DNA of 64,000 nucleotides from Legionella sp. PC997 (GCF_014109825.1 NZ_CP059576.1:124001-188000), one strand, 5' to 3'; shown: positions 18,747 to 28,896, counted from the stretch's first letter. The notes: generated from the letters alone by a model not told the origin. Program-made: numbers and translations.

Positions 18747-20126
18747 ATGAACTTACAAATTATTATCTTAGCTGCAGGCCAGGGTAAACGAATGTATTCC
18801 AGTACTCCTAAAGTACTTCACCAAATTGCTGGGAAGCCTATGTTGACTCGGGTAGTGGAAACAGCACAGCAACTAAATCCTGATGTAATCCATGTTATAT
18901 ATGGTCATGGTGGTGAACAACTTAAGAACTCACTCCCTGACTTACCTGTGCATTGGGTATATCAGGCAGAACAATTAGGTACGGGTCATGCAGTTATGCA
19001 GGCATTACCTTTTATCCCACCACAAACACAAGTTCTTGTTTTATCTGCTGATGTACCACTTATTGAAGCAAGCACGCTGCGAGCATTAATTGAGTGCAAC
19101 AATTCAGCAAATTCTTATAAATCCGTTTTGACACTTTTGGTTGCTCATCTCGAAGATCCTAGCGGTCTTGGACGTATTATTAGAGACAACCAAGGTGAAG
19201 TTTCCATCATTGTAGAAGAAAAAGATGCAAATGAGCAAGAAAAGAATATAAAAGAAATTTATTCAGGTATTTGTTGTGCAATATCTGATGATTTAGCCAA
19301 GTGGTTGCCTAGACTGAGTAATGATAATGCTCAAGCTGAATACTATCTAACAGACATCATTGCTTTAGCTGTTGCCAGTCAAACATTAATTAAAACAATG
19401 AGTGTAAAAGATAACGCAGAAATTCAAGGGGTAAATAACCGTCTGCAACTCCAACAATTAGAGCGAATATGGCAAGTAAAACACGCTGAAAAATTGCTCC
19501 AACAAGGAGTAACACTCGCTGATGCACATCGCTTTGATCTACGCGGTGAATTAACCTGTGGCAAAGATGTATATATTGACATCAATTGTGTGTTCCAAGG
19601 TAAGGTAGTTATTGGAGATGGTTGTTCTATCGGACCTAATTGCATCCTTACCGATGTGAGCTTAGGTGCTGGCTGTAAAATTTATGCCAACAGCGTTTTA
19701 GAAGGCTGTGAAATAGCAAATGATTGTGCAATTGGTCCTTTTGCTCGTTTAAGATCGGGTACGGAATTATCTGCAAACTGCAAAATAGGTAACTTTGTTG
19801 AAACCAAAAAAGCGGTATTTGCTGAGGGATCCAAAGCAAGCCATTTAAGTTACTTGGGAGATGTAAGTCTGGGGAAAAAAGTTAATGTAGGTGCCGGTAC
19901 AATTACTTGCAATTACGATGGAGTTAATAAACACAAAACCATTATTGAAGATGGAGTGTTTATTGGTTCAGATACCCAGTTGGTTGCTCCAGTGACAATA
20001 GGAGCTAATGCAACGATAGGCGCAGGGAGTACCATCCGAAAGCATGTACCTCCAGGTGAGTTGACGCTAACTGAATCAAAGCAGAAAACAGTTTATGGTT
20101 GGAAAAGACCTGTAAAAAAGGAATGA
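18747..20126 (+). CDS. glmU: Bifunctional N-acetylglucosamine-1-phosphate uridyltransferase / glucosamine-1-phosphate acetyltransferase
   Basis: GlmU makes UDP-GlcNAc, the precursor of peptidoglycan and LPS, in two steps. The N-terminal half has the nucleotidyltransferase motif LAAGQGKRMYSSTPKVLH (residues 8-25) and the QAEQLGTGHAV block. The C-terminal half is a left-handed beta-helix of hexapeptide repeats with the acetyltransferase residues KIGNFVETKKA and YLGDVSLG. The 459-residue length is standard. GlmS, which supplies glucosamine-6-phosphate, is encoded 23 kb downstream, so the two are not in one operon here. Confidence 0.98.
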   Translation: MNLQIIILAAGQGKRMYSSTPKVLHQIAGKPMLTRVVETAQQLNPDVIHVIYGHGGEQLKNSLPDLPVHWVYQAEQLGTGHAVMQALPFIPPQTQVLVLSADVPLIEASTLRALIECNNSANSYKSVLTLLVAHLEDPSGLGRIIRDNQGEVSIIVEEKDANEQEKNIKEIYSGICCAISDDLAKWLPRLSNDNAQAEYYLTDIIALAVASQTLIKTMSVKDNAEIQGVNNRLQLQQLERIWQVKHAEKLLQQGVTLADAHRFDLRGELTCGKDVYIDINCVFQGKVVIGDGCSIGPNCILTDVSLGAGCKIYANSVLEGCEIANDCAIGPFARLRSGTELSANCKIGNFVETKKAVFAEGSKASHLSYLGDVSLGKKVNVGAGTITCNYDGVNKHKTIIEDGVFIGSDTQLVAPVTIGANATIGAGSTIRKHVPPGELTLTESKQKTVYGWKRPVKKE

Positions 20127-20150
20127 TCCGCAATTTGCCTGGAACGCTCT

Positions 20151-20166
20151 TATAACCTAGGTTATA
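20151..20166. repeat. Perfect 16-bp palindrome after glmU
   Basis: TATAACCTAGGTTATA is self-complementary and lies between the convergent glmU and transporter-like genes. It contains CCTAGG, and AACCTAGG also occurs just upstream of glmU near 18727. No T-tract follows, so terminator activity is doubtful. Confidence 0.35.
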
Positions 20167-20219
20167 TAGCTTAACCACAGGCTAATGTTAAGACGTCCGT
20201 AATCACAATATTTAATCCC

Positions 20220-21497
20220 TTAGTCATACTGCAAAGTTAACGCTTTATTCTTCTCCATATGAGTACAAAACCATAAAATAAAAGGGAGGAGAATGAGCGT
20301 CATTAATAATTTGTATTGCCAAACATTCACGACTAAATCAATAACTTGATCATAGGGATAAATACCACCGAACAATAAGCTGTAGTCAATTAAGCATAAT
20401 AAAGAATTGGAACAAAAATTAGCAATTAAGATGCGTAACGGACGATGTAAATTCCACTTGCAGTATTTTAAATAGTGTAACAGCAGGGCATTACTAATAA
20501 AGGCAACAAACAACGCTACCGAAGCCGTAGGTAGTCTTTTGAGCATGATATAATTGTAAAAAGGATTTAAATCAAAGAATGTCGGGGATGGTAAAGCCAC
20601 GAGTCCTATAAGTAAAACATCAAATGTAAATTGAGCCGCAATAAGGATTAGGCATAATTTTAAATTAACTCGATAGCCCCAAAGCTCACCTAGGATGGTA
20701 CTAATCATTAATGTAATGGGGAAAAACAAAGAGCTGGCTGATAGAACCATATATTTATTGATAATAGTTACGATTCTATATTCACAAGCCAGACAAATAA
20801 GCATGATGACGATCGCAACACAAATAAAGTAATGATATAAGGGTAATCCTTCTCTGCCAGGTTCTGGAGTGAAAAAAGAATTCTGGTATTTAAGCAAAAA
20901 GGTTAAATAAAACACTCCAATAAGAAGCAATATGAGTGAAGCAATCATCATGGAATCAATAAAAATTTGTTTGAAACTGTGGAGATGTACTCCTGAAAAT
21001 AAGAGAAAAAAATCAAGTCCAAAAAAACTAATACCACCTAATACGGCAAGGAGCATACATTGTTTTGGTGAAGGCTGTATTTTACTGGACTTAGGATAAA
21101 ACAATAGATGGGGTAGGTAGAAGCTAAGTGCAAAGGAAATGGTGGTTGCAAAGAATTTCTTAGGGATGTCTGCAAAAATAATTTGATAAACGGGATTATC
21201 ATGCATGTATTCGGCGGCAGGTAAATGTATAAGTACATACACGCCAATACAAAAAACATATAAAGTCATTAACGAAATATTCAGCAGATGCCTTTGTTCT
21301 TTTATCGTACAAGTTCTTAATGCCAATAAATATAAACCTGCTATTAATGGGGTGATTAAGCAGTTCACGGAGAACATTAATCCATCTATGAGAACAATTT
21401 TAAACGATACATTGATGAGTAGAATAAGAGAGGTAATAACGCTTACTGTCAGGAACAAGAAACAGCGTGAACGCTGTGAAGGCAATGATTGATTCAT
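20220..21497 (-). CDS. Multi-pass membrane protein with a C-terminal VUT/YhhQ-like (queuosine precursor transporter) region
   Basis: This 425-residue protein has about eleven to twelve hydrophobic segments and no soluble domain. The C-terminal half resembles VUT/YhhQ transporters: ISTILGELWGYRVNLKLCLIL near residue 265 corresponds to the family's E-x-WG-R segment, followed by NPFYNYIMLKRLPTASVALFVAFISNALL and a final set of helices. YhhQ proteins are about 220 residues and import the queuosine precursors preQ0/preQ1. The N-terminal 180 residues here are extra membrane segments of unknown role. queC lies 7 kb away. The transporter assignment is moderate, and the start has only weak ribosome-site support. 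Confidence 0.65.
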   Translation of the reverse strand: MNQSLPSQRSRCFLFLTVSVITSLILLINVSFKIVLIDGLMFSVNCLITPLIAGLYLLALRTCTIKEQRHLLNISLMTLYVFCIGVYVLIHLPAAEYMHDNPVYQIIFADIPKKFFATTISFALSFYLPHLLFYPKSSKIQPSPKQCMLLAVLGGISFFGLDFFLLFSGVHLHSFKQIFIDSMMIASLILLLIGVFYLTFLLKYQNSFFTPEPGREGLPLYHYFICVAIVIMLICLACEYRIVTIINKYMVLSASSLFFPITLMISTILGELWGYRVNLKLCLILIAAQFTFDVLLIGLVALPSPTFFDLNPFYNYIMLKRLPTASVALFVAFISNALLLHYLKYCKWNLHRPLRILIANFCSNSLLCLIDYSLLFGGIYPYDQVIDLVVNVWQYKLLMTLILLPFILWFCTHMEKNKALTLQYD

Positions 21498-21714
21498 ATG
21501 TTTAGGATTTCCATAACTTTGCCTTGGTTTTTACTGACAATTGTGCTTTTTAATAAACTAATTCGCGCGTAAATATAACACCATTGTATTTAATATGGCA
21601 AGTAGTTGCCCACTTCAGCGGGAGTACTGCGGTAGCGCCTGAAAAAAATTAGGGGTCTTAAGCCAGATGGTGAGAACGATCGGGCACTAGGCGAATTGCG
21701 ATTTCAAACACGGT

Positions 21715-21753
21715 GATCGAAAGAATTCAAATACTATAAGCATTCTTTCGATC
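21715..21753 (-). terminator. Hairpin after the 621-residue orphan gene
   Basis: GATCGAAAGAAT (21715-21726) and ATTCTTTCGATC (21742-21753) are perfect inverted arms around a 15-base loop, starting 7 bp beyond the stop of the minus-strand gene. There is no strong U-tract, so it may act as a 3' stabilising hairpin rather than a simple terminator. Confidence 0.5.
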
Positions 21754-21759
21754 CACAAC

Positions 21760-23625
21760 TCATTGATTATAAACAGTTGTTGAAGAAAGTTCCTCTTGAG
21801 ATGGTGAAGAACAATCTACTTCTTGCGGAGGTCTATTGTTCATGGCTCTTGCTCGCTGCTTCGTAGAAAATAAACTATTAGCAGTTACTCCAGTTAAAGT
21901 TTTTGAGGGAATTAACTGTTTGGCGTCTATCACTGTTGGTGTTCTTGGTGTTTTTAATTCATTAGCTGAAGGTACAATTTGGGTCTTAGGCTCCTGAGGA
22001 AGCTCAATAATTTTGTTTGATTCATGTAAGCCTGCGCTGCGAGTCCCTTTAGCCAAAATTACCTCATAAGATACACTGTTTCGTTCAAGCCATAATCTTA
22101 GGGCAGTAACAAAATCCCAAAAATCCTCTTTCTTACTCAAAGATAACAGAAATTCAGACAATTTTATAGGTAAGCCGAATCGGTAGTTTAATACGACTGG
22201 AAGTGTATATTTAACCGTAGACGCAATTGCTGTAGGCGCCGTTGTTAAGGTTTTAACTGGTTTTGTGGCTTCAATAATTTCTATAATATAGAGTAAATCA
22301 GAGCGGATGTCGGGCCAAAATTCCTTAATCACTGGATCATTGACGGCATTTTTAGGGCTGTGAAAGATTCTAGGTAGAACAAGGTTTCTTGTTTTCTCCA
22401 TAGCATAAAGTAAATCTATGCTAATATCGTTCCAAAATTCTTTGCGAATATTAGACCAAAATTCCTTACTCACTGGAGCATTGAGTTCATTTTTGGAGCT
22501 ATTAAACATACTAGGTAGAAGATGCTTTGTGGTTTTCTTAAAAAAACCAGGTGGCGTTGGTTTAACTTGCTCTAAATCACTTTCCAAAACCTTAGTTAGA
22601 AATTTGAAAACAGTTGATAAAGGAATGAAGGGTTTAGCGCCTGGAGGTGGTTTAAAATCAATAGGTATTCGTTGCATTAATCCTGCAAATACGACGTCAA
22701 CAGTGAATCGCTTGATACGATCATAAATCACTAAAGGATCAACGGGGATGGTATCTTTCGTTGAGCGAACTAATGGCAAAGTCATATGCGATGCCACATT
22801 AATATGGGCTAAGAGTAATAAATGGCGCAATGTACGGAGATAAAGGTAGGGGATTGGGCCTACCGTAGAATCAAGTGCATAATCCATTAAGGCTGAAGTT
22901 GCTGTATAAGAAGCCCCTAAAGACAAGATGGATTCAGACTTCATCGCCTTATGGCGCTCACAACGTTCTGGGGTTGCCATCCGAGTGATGTATTCACCAT
23001 AAAAAAAGATAGCCAAGATCCATGCCACTTGCTCCCCATAGGGAACGAATTTACTAATTCCTAAAAGTACAAGATCATTAAAAGCCAATACAATGGGTTC
23101 GCGTAGGGAACCTTTAAATTTGCGTTTGAAATTACAATCCTCTTCTTTTTCGCCACAGAGGGTCGGTGGGGGAGGGATAAGTTTTCCTTTGTGTTCGTTA
23201 AAAGCAGATGAACCTAATGCATCAAGAGCTAAGGTATGCACAACTACTTTGGATGCTTGTCGATAAGTAAATCCCCATACTGCGTAATTTACTAAAGTTA
23301 AGCTAGGAACAACCATATAAGATGCTAAGATCCCGGTTGGATCTTCGGGACGCAAATAATTTTGAATATTATTATTGGCATAATGTGCGCCCACAACAGG
23401 AAGGACATCATACAAAAGTATATTCCCTCCTCCTTTGACAATTTTCATCACCGGGGGAGTGACTACTGCAGGAATTGCCTCACGTAAGGCTAAGACTTGT
23501 TCCGCTACATAAAATGCAGTATTTGCAGCGTAACCTACTGTTTGCTTTATGGCGTTATTCCAAACCCATGTTGCCCCATCACCAAGTGACTTGGTTCCAT
23601 CAACTACTGAAGTCCACCAGTTCAT
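21760..23625 (-). CDS. Large orphan protein with tandem internal repeat (621 aa)
   Basis: I do not recognise this 621-residue protein. Residues 1-350 contain several moderately hydrophobic helices (for example GNILLYDVLPVVGAHY and QVAWILAIFFYGEYI) and may associate with membranes. Residues about 367-455 hold two copies of a 47-residue unit built around KEFW-x-[ND/DI]-xx-DLLY, visible also as a 141-bp DNA duplication (near 22315 and 22456). The last 90 residues are disordered, rich in Pro, Ser and Thr, and end SSPSQEELSSTTVYNQ. GGGAGAG precedes the ATG. An isolated gene with repeats and a polar tail fits a Legionella effector or surface protein, but that is speculation. Confidence 0.78.
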   Translation of the reverse strand: MNWWTSVVDGTKSLGDGATWVWNNAIKQTVGYAANTAFYVAEQVLALREAIPAVVTPPVMKIVKGGGNILLYDVLPVVGAHYANNNIQNYLRPEDPTGILASYMVVPSLTLVNYAVWGFTYRQASKVVVHTLALDALGSSAFNEHKGKLIPPPPTLCGEKEEDCNFKRKFKGSLREPIVLAFNDLVLLGISKFVPYGEQVAWILAIFFYGEYITRMATPERCERHKAMKSESILSLGASYTATSALMDYALDSTVGPIPYLYLRTLRHLLLLAHINVASHMTLPLVRSTKDTIPVDPLVIYDRIKRFTVDVVFAGLMQRIPIDFKPPPGAKPFIPLSTVFKFLTKVLESDLEQVKPTPPGFFKKTTKHLLPSMFNSSKNELNAPVSKEFWSNIRKEFWNDISIDLLYAMEKTRNLVLPRIFHSPKNAVNDPVIKEFWPDIRSDLLYIIEIIEATKPVKTLTTAPTAIASTVKYTLPVVLNYRFGLPIKLSEFLLSLSKKEDFWDFVTALRLWLERNSVSYEVILAKGTRSAGLHESNKIIELPQEPKTQIVPSANELKTPRTPTVIDAKQLIPSKTLTGVTANSLFSTKQRARAMNNRPPQEVDCSSPSQEELSSTTVYNQ

Positions 23626-23916
23626 AGTATTGCTCTCCCTGCAACAACGAAATTTTATTGTAAGAGTAAAAATTTGGAAATGCCAGTCTTTTTCGCATGA
23701 AGTGCAGGAACATTACATCTTGCTAATGATTCAAATAAATCTTTATTTTAATGAGGAGAATGGTAACCTTTATTATTTATTTTTTTCAGTTCAACTAACC
23801 CGTTATCATAACTAATCAATTGATTTTTAGCGTTAAATTACTTAAGTTATGTCCTAATCCATTAACCCGAGGGCAGGAAATTCTAACCATCTGGGGTGTA
23901 ATGACAAATCTCTCTA

Positions 23917-24552
23917 TTAAGACCAATTCTTATCAGGATATTCACAAAGATCTTGAATGATACAGTTTTTACAATGAGGACGTAGTGCGGTACATACATA
24001 ACGTCCATGGAGAATAAGCCAATGGTGAGCGTCCTTCAAAAACTTGGGTTCGATGTTTTTTAGGAGCGCTTTTTCAACTGCTAAAGGAGTTTTACCTTTG
24101 GCAAGTCCTGTGCGGTTCGCTACCCGAAATATGTGGGTGTCTACAGCCACAGTGGGCTCCCCAAAAGCAGTATTGAGAATCACATTGGCGGTTTTACGAC
24201 CTACACCAGGCAATGATTGCAATTCCTCACGTTGATTAGGAACGTTACCCTTATATTTTTTGACCAGCAGGTCACAGGTGTTCATAATATTTTGGGCTTT
24301 GCTATTATAAAGACCTATAGATTTTATATACTCTTTAAGTCTATCCAGTCCTAAATCAAGGATACCTTGAGGGGTATTAGCCACCGGAAATAATTTAGCA
24401 GTGGCTTTATTTACTCCCACATCCGTTGCTTGTGCTGAAAGAATGACCGCAATTAATAATTCAAAAGAAGAGCGGTAAGTCAACTCAGTAGTTGGATGTG
24501 GGTTTTGTTCTTGAAAACGGGCAAAAATTTCGTGGCGCTGTTGTTTATTCAT
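23917..24552 (-). CDS. nth: Endonuclease III
   Basis: Nth is a DNA glycosylase/AP lyase that removes oxidised pyrimidines. The 211-residue protein matches E. coli Nth in size. Catalytic Lys120 lies in the helix-hairpin-helix [10 protein letters not shown] and Asp138 in VDTH. The C-terminal [4Fe-4S] loop C-x6-C-x2-C-x5-C ([17 protein letters not shown]) is intact. It overlaps the rnfB-like gene by 8 bp, so translation is likely coupled. In E. coli nth ends the rsx/rnf operon; here only the B subunit gene remains next to it. Confidence 0.97.
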   Translation of the reverse strand: MNKQQRHEIFARFQEQNPHPTTELTYRSSFELLIAVILSAQATDVGVNKATAKLFPVANTPQGILDLGLDRLKEYIKSIGLYNSKAQNIMNTCDLLVKKYKGNVPNQREELQSLPGVGRKTANVILNTAFGEPTVAVDTHIFRVANRTGLAKGKTPLAVEKALLKNIEPKFLKDAHHWLILHGRYVCTALRPHCKNCIIQDLCEYPDKNWS

Positions 24553-25156
24553 GGCTTCTTTTTGCTTTTACGCGGGCCAATGCCTGTTGGATATAGTCCT
24601 GCTTGGCTTGCATGTCTTGGGTTTTATCCGCTTTTAATGCAAGTTGACGCTTTTCTCGATACGCTTGCTGTTTTTCATGTTCTTCACGTAACAAACGGGT
24701 TTGTTTGGCATTAAAACGTTTACGTGCTAAATCTTTATCATAGTTTACCAGGGGTAAATTAACCATCTCGATACAATCTACGGGACAGGGAGCAACACAT
24801 AATCCACAACCCGTACATTCATGGTCAATTACCGCGTGCATTAATTTGCCGCTGCCAATAATTGCATCGACCGGACAGGCTTTGATGCATTTGGTACAAC
24901 CGATACATTCTGCTTCACGAATGACAGCAACAGAGGGTGCGCGGGTATTTGCTAACGCTTCTTGCAAGTAAGGAGCAGGATCAACATTGAGTAATGCTCC
25001 GAGCGCTTTAACTGTGTCAACACCTCCTGGAGGACATTTATTAATCGCAGCACTCCCTTGAGCTAGCGCTTCGGCATAGGGCAAGCAACCAGGATAATTG
25101 CACTCGCCACATTGAGTTTGTGGCAAAAGTGCGTCAATTTCTTTAACTGAGGCCAT
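24545..25156 (-). CDS. rnfB: RnfB/RsxB-like iron-sulfur protein without the N-terminal membrane anchor
   Basis: This 203-residue protein begins directly with the RnfB Fe-S domain: CGECNYPGC and a fourth Cys in INKC (about residues 16-41). Two [4Fe-4S] ferredoxin motifs follow, [12 protein letters not shown] and [12 protein letters not shown] (about 84-125). Normal RnfB starts with a transmembrane helix, which is missing here. Residues 140-203 form a basic, Gln-rich helical tail instead. No other rnf/rsx genes are present. The gene sits between metG (14-bp overlap) and nth (8-bp overlap). It may be a soluble ferredoxin supplying electrons or clusters, possibly for Nth, but that is inference from position. 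Confidence 0.88.
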   Translation of the reverse strand: MASVKEIDALLPQTQCGECNYPGCLPYAEALAQGSAAINKCPPGGVDTVKALGALLNVDPAPYLQEALANTRAPSVAVIREAECIGCTKCIKACPVDAIIGSGKLMHAVIDHECTGCGLCVAPCPVDCIEMVNLPLVNYDKDLARKRFNAKQTRLLREEHEKQQAYREKRQLALKADKTQDMQAKQDYIQQALARVKAKRSHE

Positions 25157-26807
25157 TGTTCACCTGTTTGGATTGCTCCAGCATGGCTTGTATTTTTTCT
25201 TTTTCAACACGAACCATTAAAGGTTGAAACGTATTGATGCTCTGATTTAATAAAGGATTATCAATTGATTCCCAGGTAAGGGGGGGACAATTTAAAAATT
25301 CTTCCGCGGCATTTGCCATCAGAGGGACTATTGGCTTTAGGTAGGTAATTAAGATTCGGAATAAATTAATTCCCATGGTACAAATAGCTTGTACTTCAGG
25401 TAAACGTTCTTCTTGCTTTGCTAATACCCAAGGTTTATGAGTATCGATGTATTGATTGACTTTATCGGCACAATCCATAATGTGACGTACAGCACGAGCA
25501 TAATCGCGAGATATAAATGATTCAATGACTTCAGCACGCATTTCTAGCAGTTCGGCATACAATTGTGGATCGCTTAAGCTATTACTGAGTTGGTTCGCAA
25601 ATCGCTTATTGATAAATCCGGCGCAACGGCTGGCAATATTGACAACCTTGCCCACAAGGTCTGCATTGATTCTGTTGGTGAAATCCTCAAAATTTAAATC
25701 GAGATCATCAACACGGCCATTCAGTTTAGCTGCAAAATAATACCGTAGGTATTCCGGATGTAAATGTTGCAGATACGTACGTGCTTCCAGAAAAGTTCCC
25801 CGTGATTTTGACATTTTTTGGCCATCAACGGTTAAAAAGCCGTGAGTATAAACTGCAGTAGGCATCCGATGACCACTGGCAGCAAGCATAGCCGGCCAAA
25901 ACAGAGCATGAAAGTAAACGATGTCTTTGCCCACGAAATGGTACAACTCAGTGGTCGTTTCTTTATCCCAAAATTCAGCAAAAGAGACATCATGTTCCTC
26001 ACAGTATTTCTTAAAACTGGCCATGTACCCTATAGGAGCATCAAGCCAGACGTAGAAATATTTATCGGTGGTCCCTGGGATTGGAAACCCGAAATAAGGT
26101 GCATCACGTGAAATATCCCATTGTTTTAATCCAGCCGCAAACCATTCATCTAATTTGTTGGCTACTTCAGCTTGCAGGTGCCCGCTTCGAGTCCATTCCT
26201 TTAATAGATCTTCATAACGAGGTAAGTCAAAAAAGTAATGTTCTGAATCTTTTTCTACAGGTTTAGCACCGGAAATAGCAGATACTGCATCAAGTAGATC
26301 TGTGGGTGAGTAGGTTGCACCACAAACTTCGCAGTTATCGCCATATTGGTCCTTAGCACTACATTTCGGACAGGTCCCTTTGACATAACGATCGGGTAAA
26401 AACATTTGCTTTACGGGATCATAAGCTTGACGTATGGTTCGTTTAATAATTGAACCATTTGCCTTTAAGGACTCGTATATAGTCTCCGCTAAAATTTTAT
26501 TTTCTGGGGAGTGAGTCGTGTGATAACAATCATAAGCAATCGCAAAGGCTTTGAAGTCACGCTCATGGCTTAGTTTGATCTCAGCCGTTAACGCTTCAGG
26601 AGTAATCCCCATTTGCTCTGCTTTTAACATAATTGGAGTGCCATGAGCATCATCACCACAGATACTGATGCATTCGATTCCAGACATCTTATGAGTGCGT
26701 ACCCAAATATCCGTTTGAATGTGTTCCACTAAATGCCCAAGATGTAAATGTCCATTTGCATACGGTAAGGCGCTGGTAACCAGCATTTTACGTTGTTTCG
26801 CCATCAA
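25143..26807 (-). CDS. metG: Methionyl-tRNA synthetase, short form
   Basis: This class I synthetase has the HIGH-type motif [12 protein letters not shown] (about residues 15-26), a zinc knuckle with two CxxC pairs ([18 protein letters not shown]) and the KMSKS motif [11 protein letters not shown]. The anticodon-binding region includes the conserved W in KPWVLAKQ. At 554 residues it lacks the C-terminal dimerising tRNA-binding domain that brings E. coli MetG to 677, and I see no separate gene for that domain nearby. The next gene downstream, rnfB-like, overlaps by 14 bp, giving a metG-rnfB-nth unit. Confidence 0.97.
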   Translation of the reverse strand: MMAKQRKMLVTSALPYANGHLHLGHLVEHIQTDIWVRTHKMSGIECISICGDDAHGTPIMLKAEQMGITPEALTAEIKLSHERDFKAFAIAYDCYHTTHSPENKILAETIYESLKANGSIIKRTIRQAYDPVKQMFLPDRYVKGTCPKCSAKDQYGDNCEVCGATYSPTDLLDAVSAISGAKPVEKDSEHYFFDLPRYEDLLKEWTRSGHLQAEVANKLDEWFAAGLKQWDISRDAPYFGFPIPGTTDKYFYVWLDAPIGYMASFKKYCEEHDVSFAEFWDKETTTELYHFVGKDIVYFHALFWPAMLAASGHRMPTAVYTHGFLTVDGQKMSKSRGTFLEARTYLQHLHPEYLRYYFAAKLNGRVDDLDLNFEDFTNRINADLVGKVVNIASRCAGFINKRFANQLSNSLSDPQLYAELLEMRAEVIESFISRDYARAVRHIMDCADKVNQYIDTHKPWVLAKQEERLPEVQAICTMGINLFRILITYLKPIVPLMANAAEEFLNCPPLTWESIDNPLLNQSINTFQPLMVRVEKEKIQAMLEQSKQVNNGLS

Positions 26808-26972
26808 GTAGATACCTGCTTATCTGAAAATGACTGATTATAACGCATATGAATTATAAATGCTGTAGGTAACTGAGTTTCAAATAGATGACTTTAACTA
26901 AAAGAGAGAGTTCTAAACTTCAGTCAGTTTTATATATCCTAACTTGATAAATTTATTAAAATGAAAATAAAA

Positions 26973-26997
26973 AAAAACGCGGCATAGCCGCGTTTTT
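26973..26997. terminator. Strong rho-independent terminator
   Basis: AAAAACGCGGC (26973-26983) and GCCGCGTTTTT (26987-26997) form a perfect 11-bp stem around ATA. T- and A-runs on both strands make it bidirectional. It lies 15 bp past the stop of the 253-residue minus-strand gene, which it should terminate. Confidence 0.9.
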
Positions 26998-27011
26998 AAA
27001 AATTTACTTAA

Positions 27012-27773
27012 TTATAGGCTGTTAGTTTGCTCAACTTTTTCGTCTTTGGTTACTACAGGAGCAGTACCTTTTACTTTTGAAGTAGCTGGGAAATCAAAAT
27101 TTAGTACATCTACATGTTCATGACCACTACTTTCTTTTTTGTCAGTAGAAGTTGACAAAGCACTTAGTGGATTAGTTTTGGTTTCAGTAGCTTTGATTTC
27201 AGTAGCTTTGATTCCTTTTCTATCACTAACGACTTCAAGAGTATCGTCTTCTTTATCTGAGTACTCGTCTTCATCAATTTCACGGTATTCATCTTCGTTA
27301 GCACTTTTAGGAGCTTTGCTTTTAATGTTTTTGCAGCAATCAGCAACCCAAGAAAAGAAATTACCCGCAGCAGCGCCTACATAAGTAGCAGCAGAAACTG
27401 CAGCACCCGCTAATAGAGAAGCCAAACCGATTTGCGCAAGGGCGTTAGCACCAGCGATACCTGCAATAGAAAAACCGTAGATTGAGAATGAAGCAACTGC
27501 AGTTAAAGCAGCAGGCCATAAGAATAAAGTCAATGCAACAGCACCAGCAGTAGCTAAAGTAAGCCAAGCAGCAGTAGTAATTGCTTTTTTGTGTTCAGAC
27601 AAGAAGTCAGAAATTGAACGGCCAACAAATTTAATCCCATCTGTTGCTAGACCTAGTAAACCACGATGTTCGTCACCGTATTTATCTGTATATCCCAATA
27701 CTAATTTAACCACGCCAGTAAAAGCATCAGCTGGTAAATAAGCAACGGTCTTCATAAACTGTTTAAATGTCAT
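27012..27773 (-). CDS. Orphan protein: Ala/Gly-rich hydrophobic block plus acidic disordered tail (253 aa)
   Basis: I do not recognise this protein. Residues 1-60 are soluble. Residues about 66-145 form two to three strongly hydrophobic, Ala/Gly-rich segments (AVALTLFLWPAALTAVASF, GLASLLAGAAVSAATYVGAAAG) that could be membrane hairpins. Residues 150-253 are charged and disordered, with acidic runs (NEDEYREIDEDEYSDKEDD) and a short repeat IKATEIKATETK. GGAG precedes the ATG and a perfect terminator follows the stop, so it is a single-gene transcript. This architecture resembles host-membrane-targeted Legionella proteins, but no known effector domain is visible. Confidence 0.78.
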   Translation of the reverse strand: MTFKQFMKTVAYLPADAFTGVVKLVLGYTDKYGDEHRGLLGLATDGIKFVGRSISDFLSEHKKAITTAAWLTLATAGAVALTLFLWPAALTAVASFSIYGFSIAGIAGANALAQIGLASLLAGAAVSAATYVGAAAGNFFSWVADCCKNIKSKAPKSANEDEYREIDEDEYSDKEDDTLEVVSDRKGIKATEIKATETKTNPLSALSTSTDKKESSGHEHVDVLNFDFPATSKVKGTAPVVTKDEKVEQTNSL

Positions 27774-28019
27774 TATCTTACTCCAAGGTTATAAATCAGG
27801 GCGAATAATAGCAACGATTTTGCTATATGTGAATCAAAAATGCTCAATTTGTTGTAACAAAAGTGTAAAATAAATTGATTTTTTTGGGTTAATAGTGTAA
27901 TTAATGAGCATATTGGGGGTTAATAAAACCTTAAGGGTAATTTTTATTCGGTAGGGTATTTATCTCAAACGAAATTCATACCCTAATTGGAACTTATATA
28001 TAGGATTAGAATAATATTT

Positions 28020-28706
28020 TTATATAGGATCAGAATAATATCCAGTAGGATCAGTAATTCCAGCCCCAAGAAAACCGCGTTGTCTGAAGGTACAACTATC
28101 GCATTGTCCACAGGCTTGGCCCGCATCATTGGCTTTGTAGCAGGAAACAGTTAAGCTGTAGTCTACTCCTAGACTTACTCCAAGCTGAATGGTTTGTACC
28201 TTGCTTAAATGTTGTAATGGGGCATGAATCGTAAAACGATCACCCATTACTCCAGCTTTGGTTGCTAAATTGGCTAAATTTTGAAATGCCGCGATAAATT
28301 CTGGACGGCAATCTGGATAGTGTGAATAGTCAACAGAACTTGCACCAATAAATATGTCTCTAGCATCTATTGATTCTGCAAAACCTAAGGCCATAGCTAG
28401 AAAAATGGTATTGCGTGCAGGAACATAGGTTACTGGAATATCAGTGCCGCCCTGGAAAGCAGGTACATCCAAAGAACCATCAGTCAATGCTGAATTTCTG
28501 AATAATTCCGTATCTAAGGTAACGATCTGATGTTTTGCTACCTCGTAGTGTTGTGCAATACGCTTTGCTGCAAGCAATTCAGCAGAATGTCTTTGCCCGT
28601 AAGAAAAACTAATCGCATAACAAGAAAAGCCTTTGGAAGCAGCCAAAGCTAGACAAGTCGTTGAATCTAACCCACCCGATAATAGAACTACTGCTTTTTT
28701 TTTCAT
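28020..28706 (-). CDS. queC: 7-cyano-7-deazaguanine synthase
   Basis: QueC converts 7-carboxy-7-deazaguanine to preQ0 in queuosine synthesis using ATP and ammonia. The PP-loop ATPase motif [15 protein letters not shown] lies near the N-terminus, and the C-terminal zinc site is present as [18 protein letters not shown] chose the ATG at 28706, which gives [12 protein letters not shown] and 228 residues, near the E. coli length of 231. The frame extends 22 codons upstream, but that part is unlike the family. GGGGAC lies upstream of the chosen ATG. A YhhQ-like transporter candidate is encoded at 20220. Confidence 0.96.
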   Translation of the reverse strand: MKKKAVVLLSGGLDSTTCLALAASKGFSCYAISFSYGQRHSAELLAAKRIAQHYEVAKHQIVTLDTELFRNSALTDGSLDVPAFQGGTDIPVTYVPARNTIFLAMALGFAESIDARDIFIGASSVDYSHYPDCRPEFIAAFQNLANLATKAGVMGDRFTIHAPLQHLSKVQTIQLGVSLGVDYSLTVSCYKANDAGQACGQCDSCTFRQRGFLGAGITDPTGYYSDPI

Positions 28707-28896
28707 AATAGTAAGTCCCCGTAAATTACTTATTTTATATATCCTTTCAACAAGTCTAAGCACCACACGCATCTATGTTATGCGGATAACTACAGCAGGG
28801 TAGAAGAGCCTAGTTCCTGGATTGATTGAAAAGTTACCTTTTTTTAGGTAAAAAATACTGTTAGAATGCGGCGATTATGCCATAACATGGAACTTT

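Noticed and set aside
23549-23815. 88-codon plus-strand frame near the 621-residue gene start
   Set aside because: Begins inside the opposite-strand gene and shows no protein-like composition.
27774-28019. Possible PmrA-type site (CTTAAG...TTATTAA on the minus strand) upstream of the 253-residue gene
   Set aside because: Only a loose match to the tandem PmrA motif; such AT-rich words are common here.
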